A stretch of DNA of 64,000 bases from Marivita sp. (GTDB lineage Bacteria > Pseudomonadota > Alphaproteobacteria > Rhodobacterales > Rhodobacteraceae). The stretch spans positions 62,001-126,000 of the forward strand of contig NZ_JAIPUS010000003.1 of the NCBI RefSeq assembly GCF_020055675.1, given 5' to 3'. The notes below the pieces were generated by a model. That model was not told the origin of the DNA and did no database searches. It saw nothing but the letters and a program-made list of their open reading frames with translations. Positions 55,468-64,000 of this stretch are shown here, piece by piece (positions within the stretch are counted from its first letter, which is position 1; each line of letters begins with the position of its first letter). The translations under genes and the position numbers were made by a program.

Positions 55468-56385
55468 ATGAACCGTTTCGCCACGATCCTGTGCGTGATC
55501 AGCATGGTGGGCGGATGCGCCCGTGATCCCCTGGGTGGTGTGCCGCGTCTGTCGGACGCGGATCTGACCGAATCCGATAATCAGGCCGCGATCCGCGCCG
55601 ACCCCCAAGCAGAGCCCGCCGATCCGTCCCCCGGCTTTCTGGGCGGTCTCTTTGGCCGCGGCGGCGCAAACGCACCCGAGCCCGACACGGGCACGACGCA
55701 GGCGACGGAGCCAGAGACCGCATCGCAGGAGCCGGGCGCCAATGCCGCGGAACCACCGCGGCGCGGGCTGCTGGGCCTTTTCAGCCGCGCCGCCGATGCG
55801 GTACCCGATCGAGACACCGAGCAAGACGCACCGCGATCGCCGGGGCAATCCGGTGACAAGTCTGCCTCGCGTGGCCCGGCCCCCGGTACGCCCGATTACC
55901 GGATCGTGCCGCCGGGCACCGAATTGCCCTTTGGCACGATTGCCCGCGTCTGCGATGTGTCGAAGCGCCAGCTTGGCACGCGCATCGCCCGCTATCCCGA
56001 ACGTCGCTCCAGCTACATGATTTACGACTCCCAGCCGGGGAACACGGGATTACACAGCTTTTATGTGACCGGCTTTGAAGACGGCTGTGCGCGTCAGTTC
56101 ACGGCAGCCCTTGCCATGTTCGGCAGCCCGCAAACCCATGAGCAACTGCGCTACGGTCTGCCGTCGCAGGTGCAACCTTATTCCGCGACCGATGCCGCGT
56201 ATGAAAAGCTGAAGTCAAAGGTGTGCCGTGTCGGGCAGGGCAAGCCTTGCGGGTCCGGGATGAACCGGCTTGCGCGCGATACCGTGTTCGTCAGCGTCTA
56301 TGAACGTTTCGGATCAAACCCGGTCTGGAAAACGCTCCTGCTGCACGACGGCGCAGTGATCGAGACGGATATCCGAGGCAACTGA
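55468..56385 (+). CDS. Lipoprotein of unknown function with internal repeat
   Basis: A 305-aa predicted lipoprotein (lipobox MVGGCAR). The middle is low-complexity and Pro/Glu-rich, with two similar units, GFLGGLFGRGG...PEPDTG and RGLLGLFSRAADAVPDRDT. The C-terminal ~160 residues (YRIVPPGTELPFGTIARVCDVSKRQLGTRIARYPE...) look folded, with four Cys. I do not recognise a family. It is 62 bases downstream of dnaE and likely located at the inner face of the outer membrane. Confidence 0.8.
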   Translation: MNRFATILCVISMVGGCARDPLGGVPRLSDADLTESDNQAAIRADPQAEPADPSPGFLGGLFGRGGANAPEPDTGTTQATEPETASQEPGANAAEPPRRGLLGLFSRAADAVPDRDTEQDAPRSPGQSGDKSASRGPAPGTPDYRIVPPGTELPFGTIARVCDVSKRQLGTRIARYPERRSSYMIYDSQPGNTGLHSFYVTGFEDGCARQFTAALAMFGSPQTHEQLRYGLPSQVQPYSATDAAYEKLKSKVCRVGQGKPCGSGMNRLARDTVFVSVYERFGSNPVWKTLLLHDGAVIETDIRGN

Positions 56386-56419
56386 CCCGGCGGGCCGTCT
56401 GCAAGGACGCGGGCATCGT

Positions 56420-56620
56420 TCAGTAATGCGGGGGCCGTTCATCGCCCAGGAAAACGCCGCCGGTCCCCTCTGCCTCGCGTTCGGCCTCACGGCGCATCAA
56501 TCTATCGACTCGCGCTGTCAGCCGGTCGATCTCCTTGCGCTGGGCCATGACCGTGTCCGACAGATCGTCAGTGACACGCAGCAGGTCGGCGATGCGTTCT
56601 TCAAGGGCTCTGGTATCCAT
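56420..56620 (-). CDS. slyX: SlyX-family protein
   Basis: A 66-aa coiled-coil protein: LEERIADLLRVTDDLSDTVMAQRKEIDRLTARVDRL with heptad spacing, and the characteristic C-terminal PPHY. SlyX is common in proteobacteria and its function is not known. It converges on the upstream lipoprotein gene and is divergent from hisS. Confidence 0.88.
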   Translation of the reverse strand: MDTRALEERIADLLRVTDDLSDTVMAQRKEIDRLTARVDRLMRREAEREAEGTGGVFLGDERPPHY

Positions 56621-56843
56621 ACCGCACAGATGCCCATGACAGGCGGCAAAGGCAAGGGAAGACCAGACGCAAACACCATCAACTGTTTCGGGCGTGAACC
56701 AACGCGAGGCGCGTCGGCCATGTCACGGGGTTTTCCAAGCGTCGTAAGCCCGTGCTGCTGATCTGATTTGACCGGCACGTTCTTGCCCCCTCCGGCGCAA
56801 GCCGTTAGAGGACGCGCAACGCCGATCCAGATGGAACGTGACA

Positions 56844-58349
56844 ATGGCCAAGTCAAAGAAAACCCCGCGTCCCAAGGCGCAGACGCCCAAGGGCTTCCGT
56901 GACTATTTCGGCGCGGACGTGACCGAACGGTCCGAGATGTTGGCGAAGATTGCCGAGGTCTACCATCGCTACGGCTTTGACGCTCTGGAAAGTTCGGGTG
57001 TCGAGACCGTGGAGGCGCTGGGCAAGTTCCTGCCTGATGTGGATCGCCCGAATGACGGCGTTTTTGCATGGCAGGAAGAAGACGACGGTGACTGGCTTGC
57101 CCTGCGCTATGACCTGACGGCGCCTCTGGCCCGCGTCTATGCGCAGCACCGCAACGATCTGCCGCTGCCGTACCGGCGCTACGCGATGGGTCCGGTCTGG
57201 CGCAACGAAAAGCCGGGGCCGGGGCGGTTTCGGCAGTTCTATCAATGCGATGCGGATACGGTGGGCGCGGCATCGGTCGCGGCGGATGCCGAAATCTGCG
57301 CGATGCTTGCAGACACGCTCGAAGTCGTCGGCATCCCGCGCGGGGATTATATCGTTCGGGTGAACAATCGGAAGGTTCTGAACGGCGTGCTGGAGTCGAT
57401 GGGGCTGAATGACGACAGCCAGCGCGACGCCGTCCTGCGCACCATCGACAAGTTTGATAAGGTCGGCGAGGCGGGCGTGCGCGAATTGCTTGGCAAGGGG
57501 CGGCTTGATGCCTCGGGCGCCTATATCGACGGTGTGGGCCTGAGTGATGCGCAGGCCGAACCCGTTATCGCGTTCTTGACCTCCAAGGGCGAAACTGCCG
57601 CGCAGACGATCGGGAATCTGAAGGCGGCGGTCGGTGACAGCAAGATTGGTGCGGACGGTGTGGCAGAGCTTGAGCAGATCGCTGATCTGCTGGCTGCTGG
57701 CGGCTACGGTCCCGACCGGATCGTCATCGATCCCTCGGTGGTGCGCGGTCTGGGCTATTACACCGGCCCCGTGTTCGAGGCGGAACTGACCTTTGACATC
57801 GTTGACGAAAAGGGCCGCAAACGGCAGTTCGGATCGGTCGCGGGCGGCGGGCGCTACGACGATCTGGTAAAGCGCTTCACCGGTCAGCCGGTCCCGGCCA
57901 CGGGGGTCAGCATCGGTGTGGATCGGCTTCTTGCCGCCCTGCGCGAGAAAGGCCGGACAGGCCTGGCGAACGTTGGCCCCGTGGTGGTGACCGTCATGGA
58001 TCGCGACCGCATGGGTGACTACCAGGCGATGGTGGCCGAGCTGCGCAACGCGTATATTGATCCCAGTGATCCATCCAAAGGCAAAATCCGCGCCGAGGTG
58101 TATCTGGGCAACCCGAAGAATTTCGGCAACCAGTTGAAATACGCAGACAAGCGCCAGTCGCCGGTGGCGGTGATCGAAGGCGCGGATGAAAAGGCCAGCG
58201 GCATGGTGCAGATCAAGGACCTGGTCCTGGGCGCAAAGATCGCTGAGGGCGCCAGCCTCGAAGAATGGCAGGATCGGCCCAACCAGTTCGAGGTGCCGCG
58301 CGATCAGCTTGTGGCCAAAGTACGCGAGATCCTTGAAGGCTATGCCTGA
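56844..58349 (+). CDS. hisS: Histidyl-tRNA synthetase HisS
   Basis: A 501-aa class II aminoacyl-tRNA synthetase. Motif 1 region is [18 protein letters not shown], motif 2 is [24 protein letters not shown], the His-binding motif is [12 protein letters not shown], and motif 3 is [16 protein letters not shown]-terminal anticodon-binding domain follows. ATG 56844 ([13 protein letters not shown]) is used; the tracked GTG adds two codons. It is followed directly by hisZ, a paralogue that has lost synthetase activity. Confidence 0.96.
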   Translation: MAKSKKTPRPKAQTPKGFRDYFGADVTERSEMLAKIAEVYHRYGFDALESSGVETVEALGKFLPDVDRPNDGVFAWQEEDDGDWLALRYDLTAPLARVYAQHRNDLPLPYRRYAMGPVWRNEKPGPGRFRQFYQCDADTVGAASVAADAEICAMLADTLEVVGIPRGDYIVRVNNRKVLNGVLESMGLNDDSQRDAVLRTIDKFDKVGEAGVRELLGKGRLDASGAYIDGVGLSDAQAEPVIAFLTSKGETAAQTIGNLKAAVGDSKIGADGVAELEQIADLLAAGGYGPDRIVIDPSVVRGLGYYTGPVFEAELTFDIVDEKGRKRQFGSVAGGGRYDDLVKRFTGQPVPATGVSIGVDRLLAALREKGRTGLANVGPVVVTVMDRDRMGDYQAMVAELRNAYIDPSDPSKGKIRAEVYLGNPKNFGNQLKYADKRQSPVAVIEGADEKASGMVQIKDLVLGAKIAEGASLEEWQDRPNQFEVPRDQLVAKVREILEGYA

Positions 58350-59446
58350 TGTCCCAGACCATGCCTGACACCCCACCCGCACGCGGTCTCGCCCAGCGCC
58401 TCTGCAATCGCTTTGCCTCCGACGGGGCGGCGCGGTTTGAGACGAATATCCTTCTGCCGGCCGAAGTCCTGCTGGACCTTTACGGCGAGGATGTGCGCGC
58501 ACGAACCTATGTCACATCCGACCCTGATCGTGGCGAGATGATGCTGCGCCCGGACTTCACGGTGCCGCTTGTGCAATACCATATGAGAGGCGCGGGTGCG
58601 CCCGCCAGCTATACATATTGCGGCGAGGTGTTCCGCAAACAGGAAGATCATCCCGACCGCCGCAGCGAATACATGCAGGTTGGTTACGAAGACTTTGGCG
58701 GCAGCGATCCGGCACAGGTCGATGCCGATGTGTTCGGCCGCTTTTCCGATATTCTGGCGCCGCTCGGTCTGCGCCCGGCGACCGGTGACATTGGAATCCT
58801 CATCGCCATGGTGACAGGCTTGGACACCACGGAGGACCGCCGCGCCGCACTCATGCGCCACATCTGGCGTCCTGCGAGGTTTACCGCCCTGGTCAAGCGT
58901 TTTGCCGGCCTGACCCCGGTCCCGCCCGCGCGTGCGGCACTGCTTGCGGCGGATAACCCGTTGCAGGCAGCCGGGACCACGATCGGCCTGCGCAGCAAAG
59001 GCGAAATCGCAAGCCGCATTGACGCGCTGCGTGCGGACGCGGCCTGCGCGCCGGTGTCGGGCGAGGTGGTCGAGTTGATTTCTGCCGTCTTGGCAGTCTC
59101 TGAAACCTGCCCGAACGCGTTGGAACAGTTGCGCGATATCGCGGTGGACCTGCCCGGCATCCTGCCGGCACTGGACCGCTTCGAGGCACGCTGCGAAGCG
59201 ATGACGCGGCGCGGTGTCGATGTCGAGAGCTTGCCCTTCGAGGCATCCTATGGCCGCACTTCGATGGAATATTATGATGGCTTCGTGTTTGGTTTCTACG
59301 CCGAGGCGCGCCCCGATTTGCCGCCGGTCGCGACCGGGGGGCGCTACGATGCGCTCACCGAACGGTTGGGGCAGGGTCGCGGGATCCCGGCCGTGGGCGG
59401 TGTGATCCGGCCTGACCTTCTGTCCGATCTCGGGGGGCTGGCATGA
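58349..59446 (+). CDS. hisZ: ATP phosphoribosyltransferase regulatory subunit HisZ
   Basis: A 365-aa HisS-like protein that activates short-form HisG and takes part in histidine feedback. HisS-like motifs are RPDFTVPLVQYHM, YCGEVFRKQEDHPDRRSEYMQVGYEDFG, and ASYGRTSMEYYDGFVFGFY. It lacks the anticodon domain. The start ATG 58349 abuts the hisS stop, and the 3' end overlaps hisG by 4 bases (ATGA). Confidence 0.95.
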   Translation: MSQTMPDTPPARGLAQRLCNRFASDGAARFETNILLPAEVLLDLYGEDVRARTYVTSDPDRGEMMLRPDFTVPLVQYHMRGAGAPASYTYCGEVFRKQEDHPDRRSEYMQVGYEDFGGSDPAQVDADVFGRFSDILAPLGLRPATGDIGILIAMVTGLDTTEDRRAALMRHIWRPARFTALVKRFAGLTPVPPARAALLAADNPLQAAGTTIGLRSKGEIASRIDALRADAACAPVSGEVVELISAVLAVSETCPNALEQLRDIAVDLPGILPALDRFEARCEAMTRRGVDVESLPFEASYGRTSMEYYDGFVFGFYAEARPDLPPVATGGRYDALTERLGQGRGIPAVGGVIRPDLLSDLGGLA

Positions 59447-60135
59447 CGATCAAGCTCGGTGTGCCGTCCAAGGGACGGCTGATGGAGAAGACCTTTGACT
59501 GGTTCAGCGCACGCGGCGTGACCCTGTCGCGTACCGGGTCGGACCGGGAATACGCGGGCGCTGTCGAGGGGATCGAGGGCGTCGATCTCGTATTGCTGTC
59601 GGCTGGCGAAATCCCGCGCGAACTTGCGGCAGGTCGCATTCACCTTGGTGTCACGGGCACGGATCTGATCCAGGAAAAGCTCGTGCAATGGGATCAGAAA
59701 GTGGAGCCCCTGGAGCCTCTCGGGTTTGGTCATGCCAACCTGATCGTGGCCGTGCCCTCCTGTTGGGTCGATGTGGACACATTGGACGATCTGGACGGTG
59801 CCGCCGCTGCCTTTCGCGCGCGGCACGGGTTTCGCATGCGGATCGCGACGAAATATCATCGCCTTGTCCGCGATTACCTGCGGCGCGGTGGCGTTGCCGA
59901 TTACCAACTGGTCGACAGCCAGGGTGCGACCGAAGGCACCGTCAAGAACCTCACCGCAGAAGCGATTGCCGACATCACCTCAAGCGGCGAAACCCTGCGC
60001 GCGAATCATCTGAAAATTTTGCAAGCTCCGCCAATCCTGGAAAGCCAGGCGACCCTTTTCCGAAGCCGCGTTGCCCAGAAGTCCGATACCGAGCGCGATG
60101 TTCTGCGGGCCCTGATCGACCGGCTTGGTGTTTAG
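59443..60135 (+). CDS. hisG: ATP phosphoribosyltransferase, short form HisG
   Basis: A 230-aa first enzyme of histidine synthesis, joining ATP and PRPP. It begins IKLGVPSKGRLMEKT and carries LVDSQGATEGTVKNL and HLKILQAPPILESQATLF. The length and lack of the C-terminal regulatory domain mark the short form, which needs HisZ; the overlap with hisZ fits. Confidence 0.96.
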   Translation: MTIKLGVPSKGRLMEKTFDWFSARGVTLSRTGSDREYAGAVEGIEGVDLVLLSAGEIPRELAAGRIHLGVTGTDLIQEKLVQWDQKVEPLEPLGFGHANLIVAVPSCWVDVDTLDDLDGAAAAFRARHGFRMRIATKYHRLVRDYLRRGGVADYQLVDSQGATEGTVKNLTAEAIADITSSGETLRANHLKILQAPPILESQATLFRSRVAQKSDTERDVLRALIDRLGV

Positions 60136-60139
60136 CGGG

Positions 60140-60163
60140 GCCAAATTCCTGAACGGATTTGGC
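60140..60163. terminator. Weak hairpin after hisG
   Basis: GCCAAAT...ATTTGGC, a 7-bp stem with a 10-base loop, lies in the gap between hisG and the convergent ABC1 kinase gene. It is AT-rich and has no clear T-run, so assignment is tentative. Confidence 0.3.
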
Positions 60164-60189
60164 AAAATGCGTTGTCGCGGTTTGGCGCG

Positions 60190-61509
60190 TCATGCGTGGC
60201 GCAGGAACAATTCGCGTAGATTGACCTTGGCGCGAAGCCGGGTTGCCAGCAGGAACAGCCCCGCCGCCTTGCGCTGAAGGTAGAGCACATCTGTCGGCGG
60301 GATATGTTGGATCGACCTGTCGCGGCCAAGCGCCATACCCCGATCGCGCAGATCGGCTACCAGGGAGGTATCGCCGAAATCGAACCCGGCGGCTTCGAGC
60401 ATCGGGCCATTCGCCGTTGCAACCATATCAAGGATTTCCACGCGGGTTTTTTCAGGAATTGTGGCGGACAGAAGCCCCAGGTCCGTGAGGGCCCGTTCAA
60501 TCCCGGCATGATCGTCGTCGAGCGCGGGTTGCAGGATCGCCCGGGATCGGGCGGACAAATCCGTGTCGATCACATGCGTCGCGCCAAAATCCAGCAGAAC
60601 GATCTTTTCGGCGTCGGGCTGCCATCTGAAATTTGCGAAATTCGGGTCTGACTGGATGCGGCCAAACTCGAAAACCTCACGCATCATCAGCGCGATCAAC
60701 TGATATGCCACGTGATCGCGTGTTGCCTGATCGGCGGTGTCCAGCGTGTCGAGAGATTGTGACGGGATGAAATCCATGGCGAGGATGTCGGGGGTCGACA
60801 AATCCATGTGGACGGAGGGCACTACGAAATGCTGATCGGTGTCGAGAAGATCTCCAAAGCGTTCGAGGTTCCCGGCTTCCTGCAGGTAATCCGCTTCCTC
60901 GTGCAATTGCCGTCCGGCATCTTCCAAGAGCGGTTTTAGGTCCAACCCCTTGGGCACCAGGCCCGAGACACGCATCAGGCTGGACAGGTTCCGCAGGTCG
61001 CTATCGATGCTGTCGCGGATCCCCGGGTATTGTATCTTGATCGCCAGATCGCGCCCATCGCGGGTTTGGGCGCGATGCACCTGTCCGATGGACGCCGCTG
61101 CGATCGGGCGGACGTCAAATCGCTTGAAGTGTTTGGTGAAATCCGCCCCCCAGGCGGCCTCCAGCACTTTCTTGAGCTGAGCAGGCGGCATGAAATGCGC
61201 CTGCGATTGCAGCGGTTGCAGGAGGGCGGCAAGCTCTGGCGACAGGATGTCCCCGGCTTCGAGCGACAGGAGCTGTCCCATCTTCATGGCCGCCCCGCGC
61301 ATCTGGGACAATTCCCGCGTCAGACGCTGCGCGTTCGACGGGGTGAGGAACATGTCGCCGGGTGACGGTCTGCGCCCCTGCAGGAGATGCCGTGCCCCGG
61401 TTGCGGCGGCCGACCCGATCAGGCCACTCGCCAGACCTCCCATTCGGGCGGCGCGAGCGACTCTGCCGGTTGGTACGGCGCGACTTCGGGGATCGGGTGT
61501 TTCATCCAT
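60190..61509 (-). CDS. ABC1/UbiB-family atypical kinase
   Basis: A 439-aa protein of the ABC1 (ADCK/UbiB) family. The KxGQ motif is MKMGQLLSLE, and the Ala-rich loop with the nearby catalytic-like region is AAASIGQVHRA..LAIKIQYPGI. The Asp motif region is VLLDFGATHVID. Members support ubiquinone metabolism, but this one is outside a ubi operon and lacks a long C-terminal membrane anchor. The start at ATG 61509 (MDETPDPRSRA) is used; the tracked ORF adds 45 residues. Confidence 0.92.
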   Translation of the reverse strand: MDETPDPRSRAVPTGRVARAARMGGLASGLIGSAAATGARHLLQGRRPSPGDMFLTPSNAQRLTRELSQMRGAAMKMGQLLSLEAGDILSPELAALLQPLQSQAHFMPPAQLKKVLEAAWGADFTKHFKRFDVRPIAAASIGQVHRAQTRDGRDLAIKIQYPGIRDSIDSDLRNLSSLMRVSGLVPKGLDLKPLLEDAGRQLHEEADYLQEAGNLERFGDLLDTDQHFVVPSVHMDLSTPDILAMDFIPSQSLDTLDTADQATRDHVAYQLIALMMREVFEFGRIQSDPNFANFRWQPDAEKIVLLDFGATHVIDTDLSARSRAILQPALDDDHAGIERALTDLGLLSATIPEKTRVEILDMVATANGPMLEAAGFDFGDTSLVADLRDRGMALGRDRSIQHIPPTDVLYLQRKAAGLFLLATRLRAKVNLRELFLRHA

Positions 61510-61588
61510 GTCGCTGAGATAAATCGCCAACCGGCCGCGGCAATATCCGTCCCCCGCGAGGCTTTGCCGAAGGCCGGAAAATCGCTGC

Positions 61589-62455
61589 TCAGGTCGCGGC
61601 GTCAATCTTGTCTTGCGTGCGCAGCTCGAAATCCGACGCATCATGCCGTTCGCGCAGCTGCCCGGCCGGGTCGCCGGATGACCGATTGACCATGCGCCCG
61701 CGTTTCACCGCGTCGCGCGCGTCGATGGCCTCGGCCCAGCGGACGACATTGGTGTAGCTGCTCACGTCCAGGAACTTGGCCGCATCATAGAGCCGTCCGA
61801 GAACCAGGCCGCCGTACCAGGGCCATATCGCCATGTCGGCGATCGTGTAATCGGGGCCGCTGACGAACCGGGACTCGGCCAGTTGCCGGTCCAGCACGTC
61901 AAGCTGGCGCTTGGTTTCCATCGTGAACCGGTTGATCGGATATTCCATCGGCTCGGGCGCGTAGGCATAGAAATGGCCGAAGCCGCCGCCGAGATAGGGC
62001 GCGCTGCCCATCTGCCAGAACAGCCAGCTGAGCATCTCGGCGCGGCGCTCCCGCGGGCCCAGGAAGGCATCGAATGTCTCGGCGAGGTGCATGAGGATCG
62101 CGCCGGATTCAAAGACCCGGATCGGCGTGTCGCCGCTTTGGTCGACAAGCGCCGGGATCTTGGAGTTCGGGTTGATGTCGACAAAGCCCGATCCGAATTG
62201 GTCGCCCTCCCCGATATTGATCAGCCATGCGTCGTATTCGGCCGTGGTGTGGCCGGCCGCCAGCAATTCTTCGAACAGGATCGTGACCTTCTGTCCGTTC
62301 GGGGTGGCGAGGCTGTAGAGCTGGTAGGGATGCTTGCCCACCGGCAGGTCCGCGTCGTGGGTTGCGCCTGCCACGGGGCGATTGGTGCTGGCGAACTTGC
62401 CACCGTTGTCGCTGTCCCATGTCCAGACGTCGGCGGGCGTGTAGCTGTCGGTCAT
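61589..62455 (-). CDS. YghU-like glutathione S-transferase (disulfide-bond oxidoreductase)
   Basis: A 288-aa Nu-class GST. It has the long N-terminal extension (YTPADVWTWDSDNGGKFASTNRPVAGATHD), a thioredoxin-like domain with TPNGQKVTILFEEL, NPNSKIPALVD and FESGAILMHLAE, and a helical domain with GHFYAYAPEPMEYPI and YTIADMAIWPWYG. These fit YghU, which reduces disulfides or peroxides using glutathione. ATG 62455 (MTDSYTPADV) is the start; the tracked ORF adds 45 residues. Confidence 0.93.
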   Translation of the reverse strand: MTDSYTPADVWTWDSDNGGKFASTNRPVAGATHDADLPVGKHPYQLYSLATPNGQKVTILFEELLAAGHTTAEYDAWLINIGEGDQFGSGFVDINPNSKIPALVDQSGDTPIRVFESGAILMHLAETFDAFLGPRERRAEMLSWLFWQMGSAPYLGGGFGHFYAYAPEPMEYPINRFTMETKRQLDVLDRQLAESRFVSGPDYTIADMAIWPWYGGLVLGRLYDAAKFLDVSSYTNVVRWAEAIDARDAVKRGRMVNRSSGDPAGQLRERHDASDFELRTQDKIDAAT

Positions 62456-62531
62456 GATTGCTGTCCTGAATGGGGGATCGGAAGGAAGGGTTGGACGTTT
62501 GGCCAGAGACAGGCCAGCGCGCGGCGGCGGG

Positions 62532-62963
62532 TCAGAGGACGCCGATTTCCGCCAGCGCGCCCGCAAGCTCGGGGGGCAGGGCATCGTCATCGGCGCGCGC
62601 CTGCCCGAGGTCGGGCGGCGCGTCTTCGGGCTTGAGGTAGCGCCACCCCTGGAACGGGCGTTTCGGGGCCGTGGCGGTGCGGATCAAATCGTCGTCCAGA
62701 ACGATCCCGCAGCGGCGGATTCCGTCCGAGCCGATGATCTCTTCCAGCCCGATGATTCGTTGCCGGGCCTGAAGCATCCCCTTGACGACCCAGTAGATCG
62801 AACCGCCGTTCAGCAGCTCTTTTTCGCGTTTGGGCCACATCCGGGTGAGGTGGAAATAATGCCCGCCGACGCGCTGCCTGGCGCGGTTTTGCTGCCAATC
62901 GGCGATCTGTTCGACGCTGTCGGACCCGACCGAGAGTTTGATGAGATGGATCATGTTTGCCAT
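62532..62963 (-). CDS. DUF1489 family protein
   Basis: A 143-aa alphaproteobacterial protein of unknown function. The pattern is MIHLIKLSVG, HYFHLTRMWPKRE, and GGSIYWVVKGMLQARQRI, then GWRYLKPEDAPPDL. It is soluble with no signal peptide. The start may be ATG 62963 or ATG 62954; neither has a good ribosome-binding site. A GTCCCA/TGGGAC palindrome lies about 40 bases upstream. Confidence 0.85.
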   Translation of the reverse strand: MANMIHLIKLSVGSDSVEQIADWQQNRARQRVGGHYFHLTRMWPKREKELLNGGSIYWVVKGMLQARQRIIGLEEIIGSDGIRRCGIVLDDDLIRTATAPKRPFQGWRYLKPEDAPPDLGQARADDDALPPELAGALAEIGVL

Positions 62964-63368
62964 GCTTTGAGGATAGCCGAGGGAGAGGGAAGGTCAATGG
63001 GTGTCCCATCCGTGGGACGGGGGTGCGCACAAATAAAATCAATGACTTACAGAGACCGATTCATAATTTCTTAATTCTTTTTCCACCCCCATGCATTCCA
63101 TCTTGCACGCCGTCCAGCGGGCAGAGCGGAGACCGAACCGGATCGCCCGGACCACGCGGCGCAGCGGGCTTGGCTGTGGTCGCGCGCCCCGGACCCTGTC
63201 AGGGGGCTGACCCGGTCCTGGCGGCCCCATGCGGGTCCGTTCGCCCAAATGCGCGGGCCGGCTGATCGCCGCAGACATGGCTGCCGCTGCCCGCTGCCTT
63301 GGGCGGAGGGCCGCTGATCAAGGAAATGGACAATTGCCACGGCGCGCGACTTGGCGCAGATCGGAGTA
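62964..63368. other. Intergenic region between DUF1489 and lytic transglycosylase genes
   Basis: About 400 bases with no supported gene. It holds the promoter of DUF1489 on the minus strand, the 16-base palindrome GTCCCATCCGTGGGAC (63003-63018), and an AT-rich patch (about 63028-63083) suited to a promoter. ORFs here on either strand are short, Arg/Pro-rich and lack start signals. Confidence 0.5.
63003..63018. repeat. Palindrome GTCCCA-TCCG-TGGGAC
   Basis: Perfect 6-base arms around a 4-base centre. It is placed about 40 bases upstream of the DUF1489 start codon, so it could be an operator or a leader hairpin. Confidence 0.4.
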
Positions 63369-63866
63369 ATGCACATCGCGCGATCCCTCTTGGTCTGTTT
63401 GTCCCTCGGGCTTTTGCCCGTGGCGTGCGGCCCCCTGGCCGGACCGGGGCCGGCACCCGAGCAGGCGCAGGCCCTGTATCCCAACGAAACCCCGGCCTTG
63501 CGCCGCCAGATCGTCGCGGCGGCGACGCGCAACGATGTTCCGGTGTCCCTGGTGCAGCGCGTTATCCTGCGCGAAAGCACGCATCGGCCAGAGGCGCGGA
63601 ACGGGCCGTATTACGGCCTGATGCAGATCCTGCCGCAAACGGCCCGGTCGATGGGGTTCAGAGGGGCTCCGGCAGACCTGCTGGATGCGGAAACCAACCT
63701 GACATACGCCGTGCGCTACCTGCGCGGGGCGTGGCTTGTCTCTGGTGGGGACGAAGCCAAGGCCGTGCAATGGTACGCGCGGGGGTATTACTACGAAGCC
63801 AAGCGCCTTGGCTTGCTGGACGAGACCGGCGTAGATGGACGCAAGGACTGGTCCGCGGCGGGCTGA
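63369..63866 (+). CDS. SLT-family lytic transglycosylase lipoprotein
   Basis: A 165-aa predicted lipoprotein, started at ATG 63369 (MHIARSLLVCLSLGLLPVAC) with lipobox LLPVAC. The Slt domain shows the catalytic Glu in ILRESTHRPEARN, YGLMQILPQTARSMGF, and DAETNLTYAVRYLRG. It would cleave peptidoglycan glycan strands. It is short for the family and consists almost only of the catalytic domain. Confidence 0.9.
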   Translation: MHIARSLLVCLSLGLLPVACGPLAGPGPAPEQAQALYPNETPALRRQIVAAATRNDVPVSLVQRVILRESTHRPEARNGPYYGLMQILPQTARSMGFRGAPADLLDAETNLTYAVRYLRGAWLVSGGDEAKAVQWYARGYYYEAKRLGLLDETGVDGRKDWSAAG

Positions 63867-63868
63867 CC

Positions 63869-63890
63869 GGGTTTTTCGCCCGAAAACCCC
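63869..63890 (+). terminator. Possible terminator after the transglycosylase gene
   Basis: GGGTTTT...AAAACCC, a 7-bp stem, starts 3 bases after the stop. There is no T-run after it. The last ~110 bases of the window carry no other recognisable feature. Confidence 0.4.
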
Positions 63891-64000
63891 GACTGCCTAG
63901 TGTTCTGCGCCTGACATGAATTGCCCGGATCGACCCTGAGAGCCAGTCCGCCGGTCGGCAAAGGCGCGAGAATCGGCTTTGCGCACGGAGGGGGCTTTGC

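Overview
The window looks like a chromosomal segment of a Rhodobacteraceae (Roseobacter-group) alphaproteobacterium. It is GC-rich and densely packed. It carries an irr/fabA-fabB-fabI locus, a phoH-ybeY-corC-lnt operon, a short-form HisG with HisZ, and a urease operon containing small accessory genes. A metK leader matches the SAM/SAH riboswitch class, which is known mainly from Rhodobacterales. I see no rRNA, tRNA, CRISPR array, prophage or insertion sequence.

Layout. 0-2.4 kb: end of a transglutaminase / Anbu (proteasome-like) cluster and a PfkB sugar kinase. 2.4-3.0 kb: a minus-strand cobalamin riboswitch in front of an orphan 100-aa protein. 3.2-6.9 kb: a three-module, probably exported 1,201-aa protein (clan-A glycosidase-like, SGNH-like, DUF4214). 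7.2-10.4 kb: irr divergent from fabABI. 10.5-25.1 kb: mostly housekeeping genes on the plus strand: flavin reductase, miaB, an OmpA/lipoprotein pair sharing a motif, phoH-ybeY-corC-lnt, metK under the SAM/SAH riboswitch, a rhodanese/hydrolase/phosphatase group, trmB-cmk, and rpsA with a strong terminator.

25.3-33.6 kb: a BKACE enzyme, an MltB-type lipoprotein, a small membrane protein, and the operon ureD-ureA-orf-ureB-orf-ureC-ureE-ureF-ureG. 33.7-41.7 kb: Nudix protein, diheme peroxidase divergent from a Sel1 protein, aminotransferase plus aspartate dehydrogenase, DUF6494-mrp, a VWA-like DUF1194 protein divergent from a cytochrome c across a perfect FNR box, and pseudoazurin. 41.8-51.3 kb: a minus-strand xdhABC operon running into a BMP-type nucleoside ABC transporter. 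51.6-64 kb: dnaE, a repeat-bearing lipoprotein, slyX, hisS-hisZ-hisG, an ABC1 kinase, a YghU-like GST, DUF1489 and a lytic transglycosylase.

Putting it together. The xdh/transporter operon and the urease operon could cover uptake and oxidation of purines and the final release of ammonia from urea; the intermediate enzymes are not in this window. The diheme peroxidase, cytochrome c and pseudoazurin form a loose periplasmic electron-transfer neighbourhood, with the cytochrome apparently under FnrL-type oxygen control. A short GC-rich dispersed repeat occurs in intergenic gaps, and one copy lies in frame inside xdhB.
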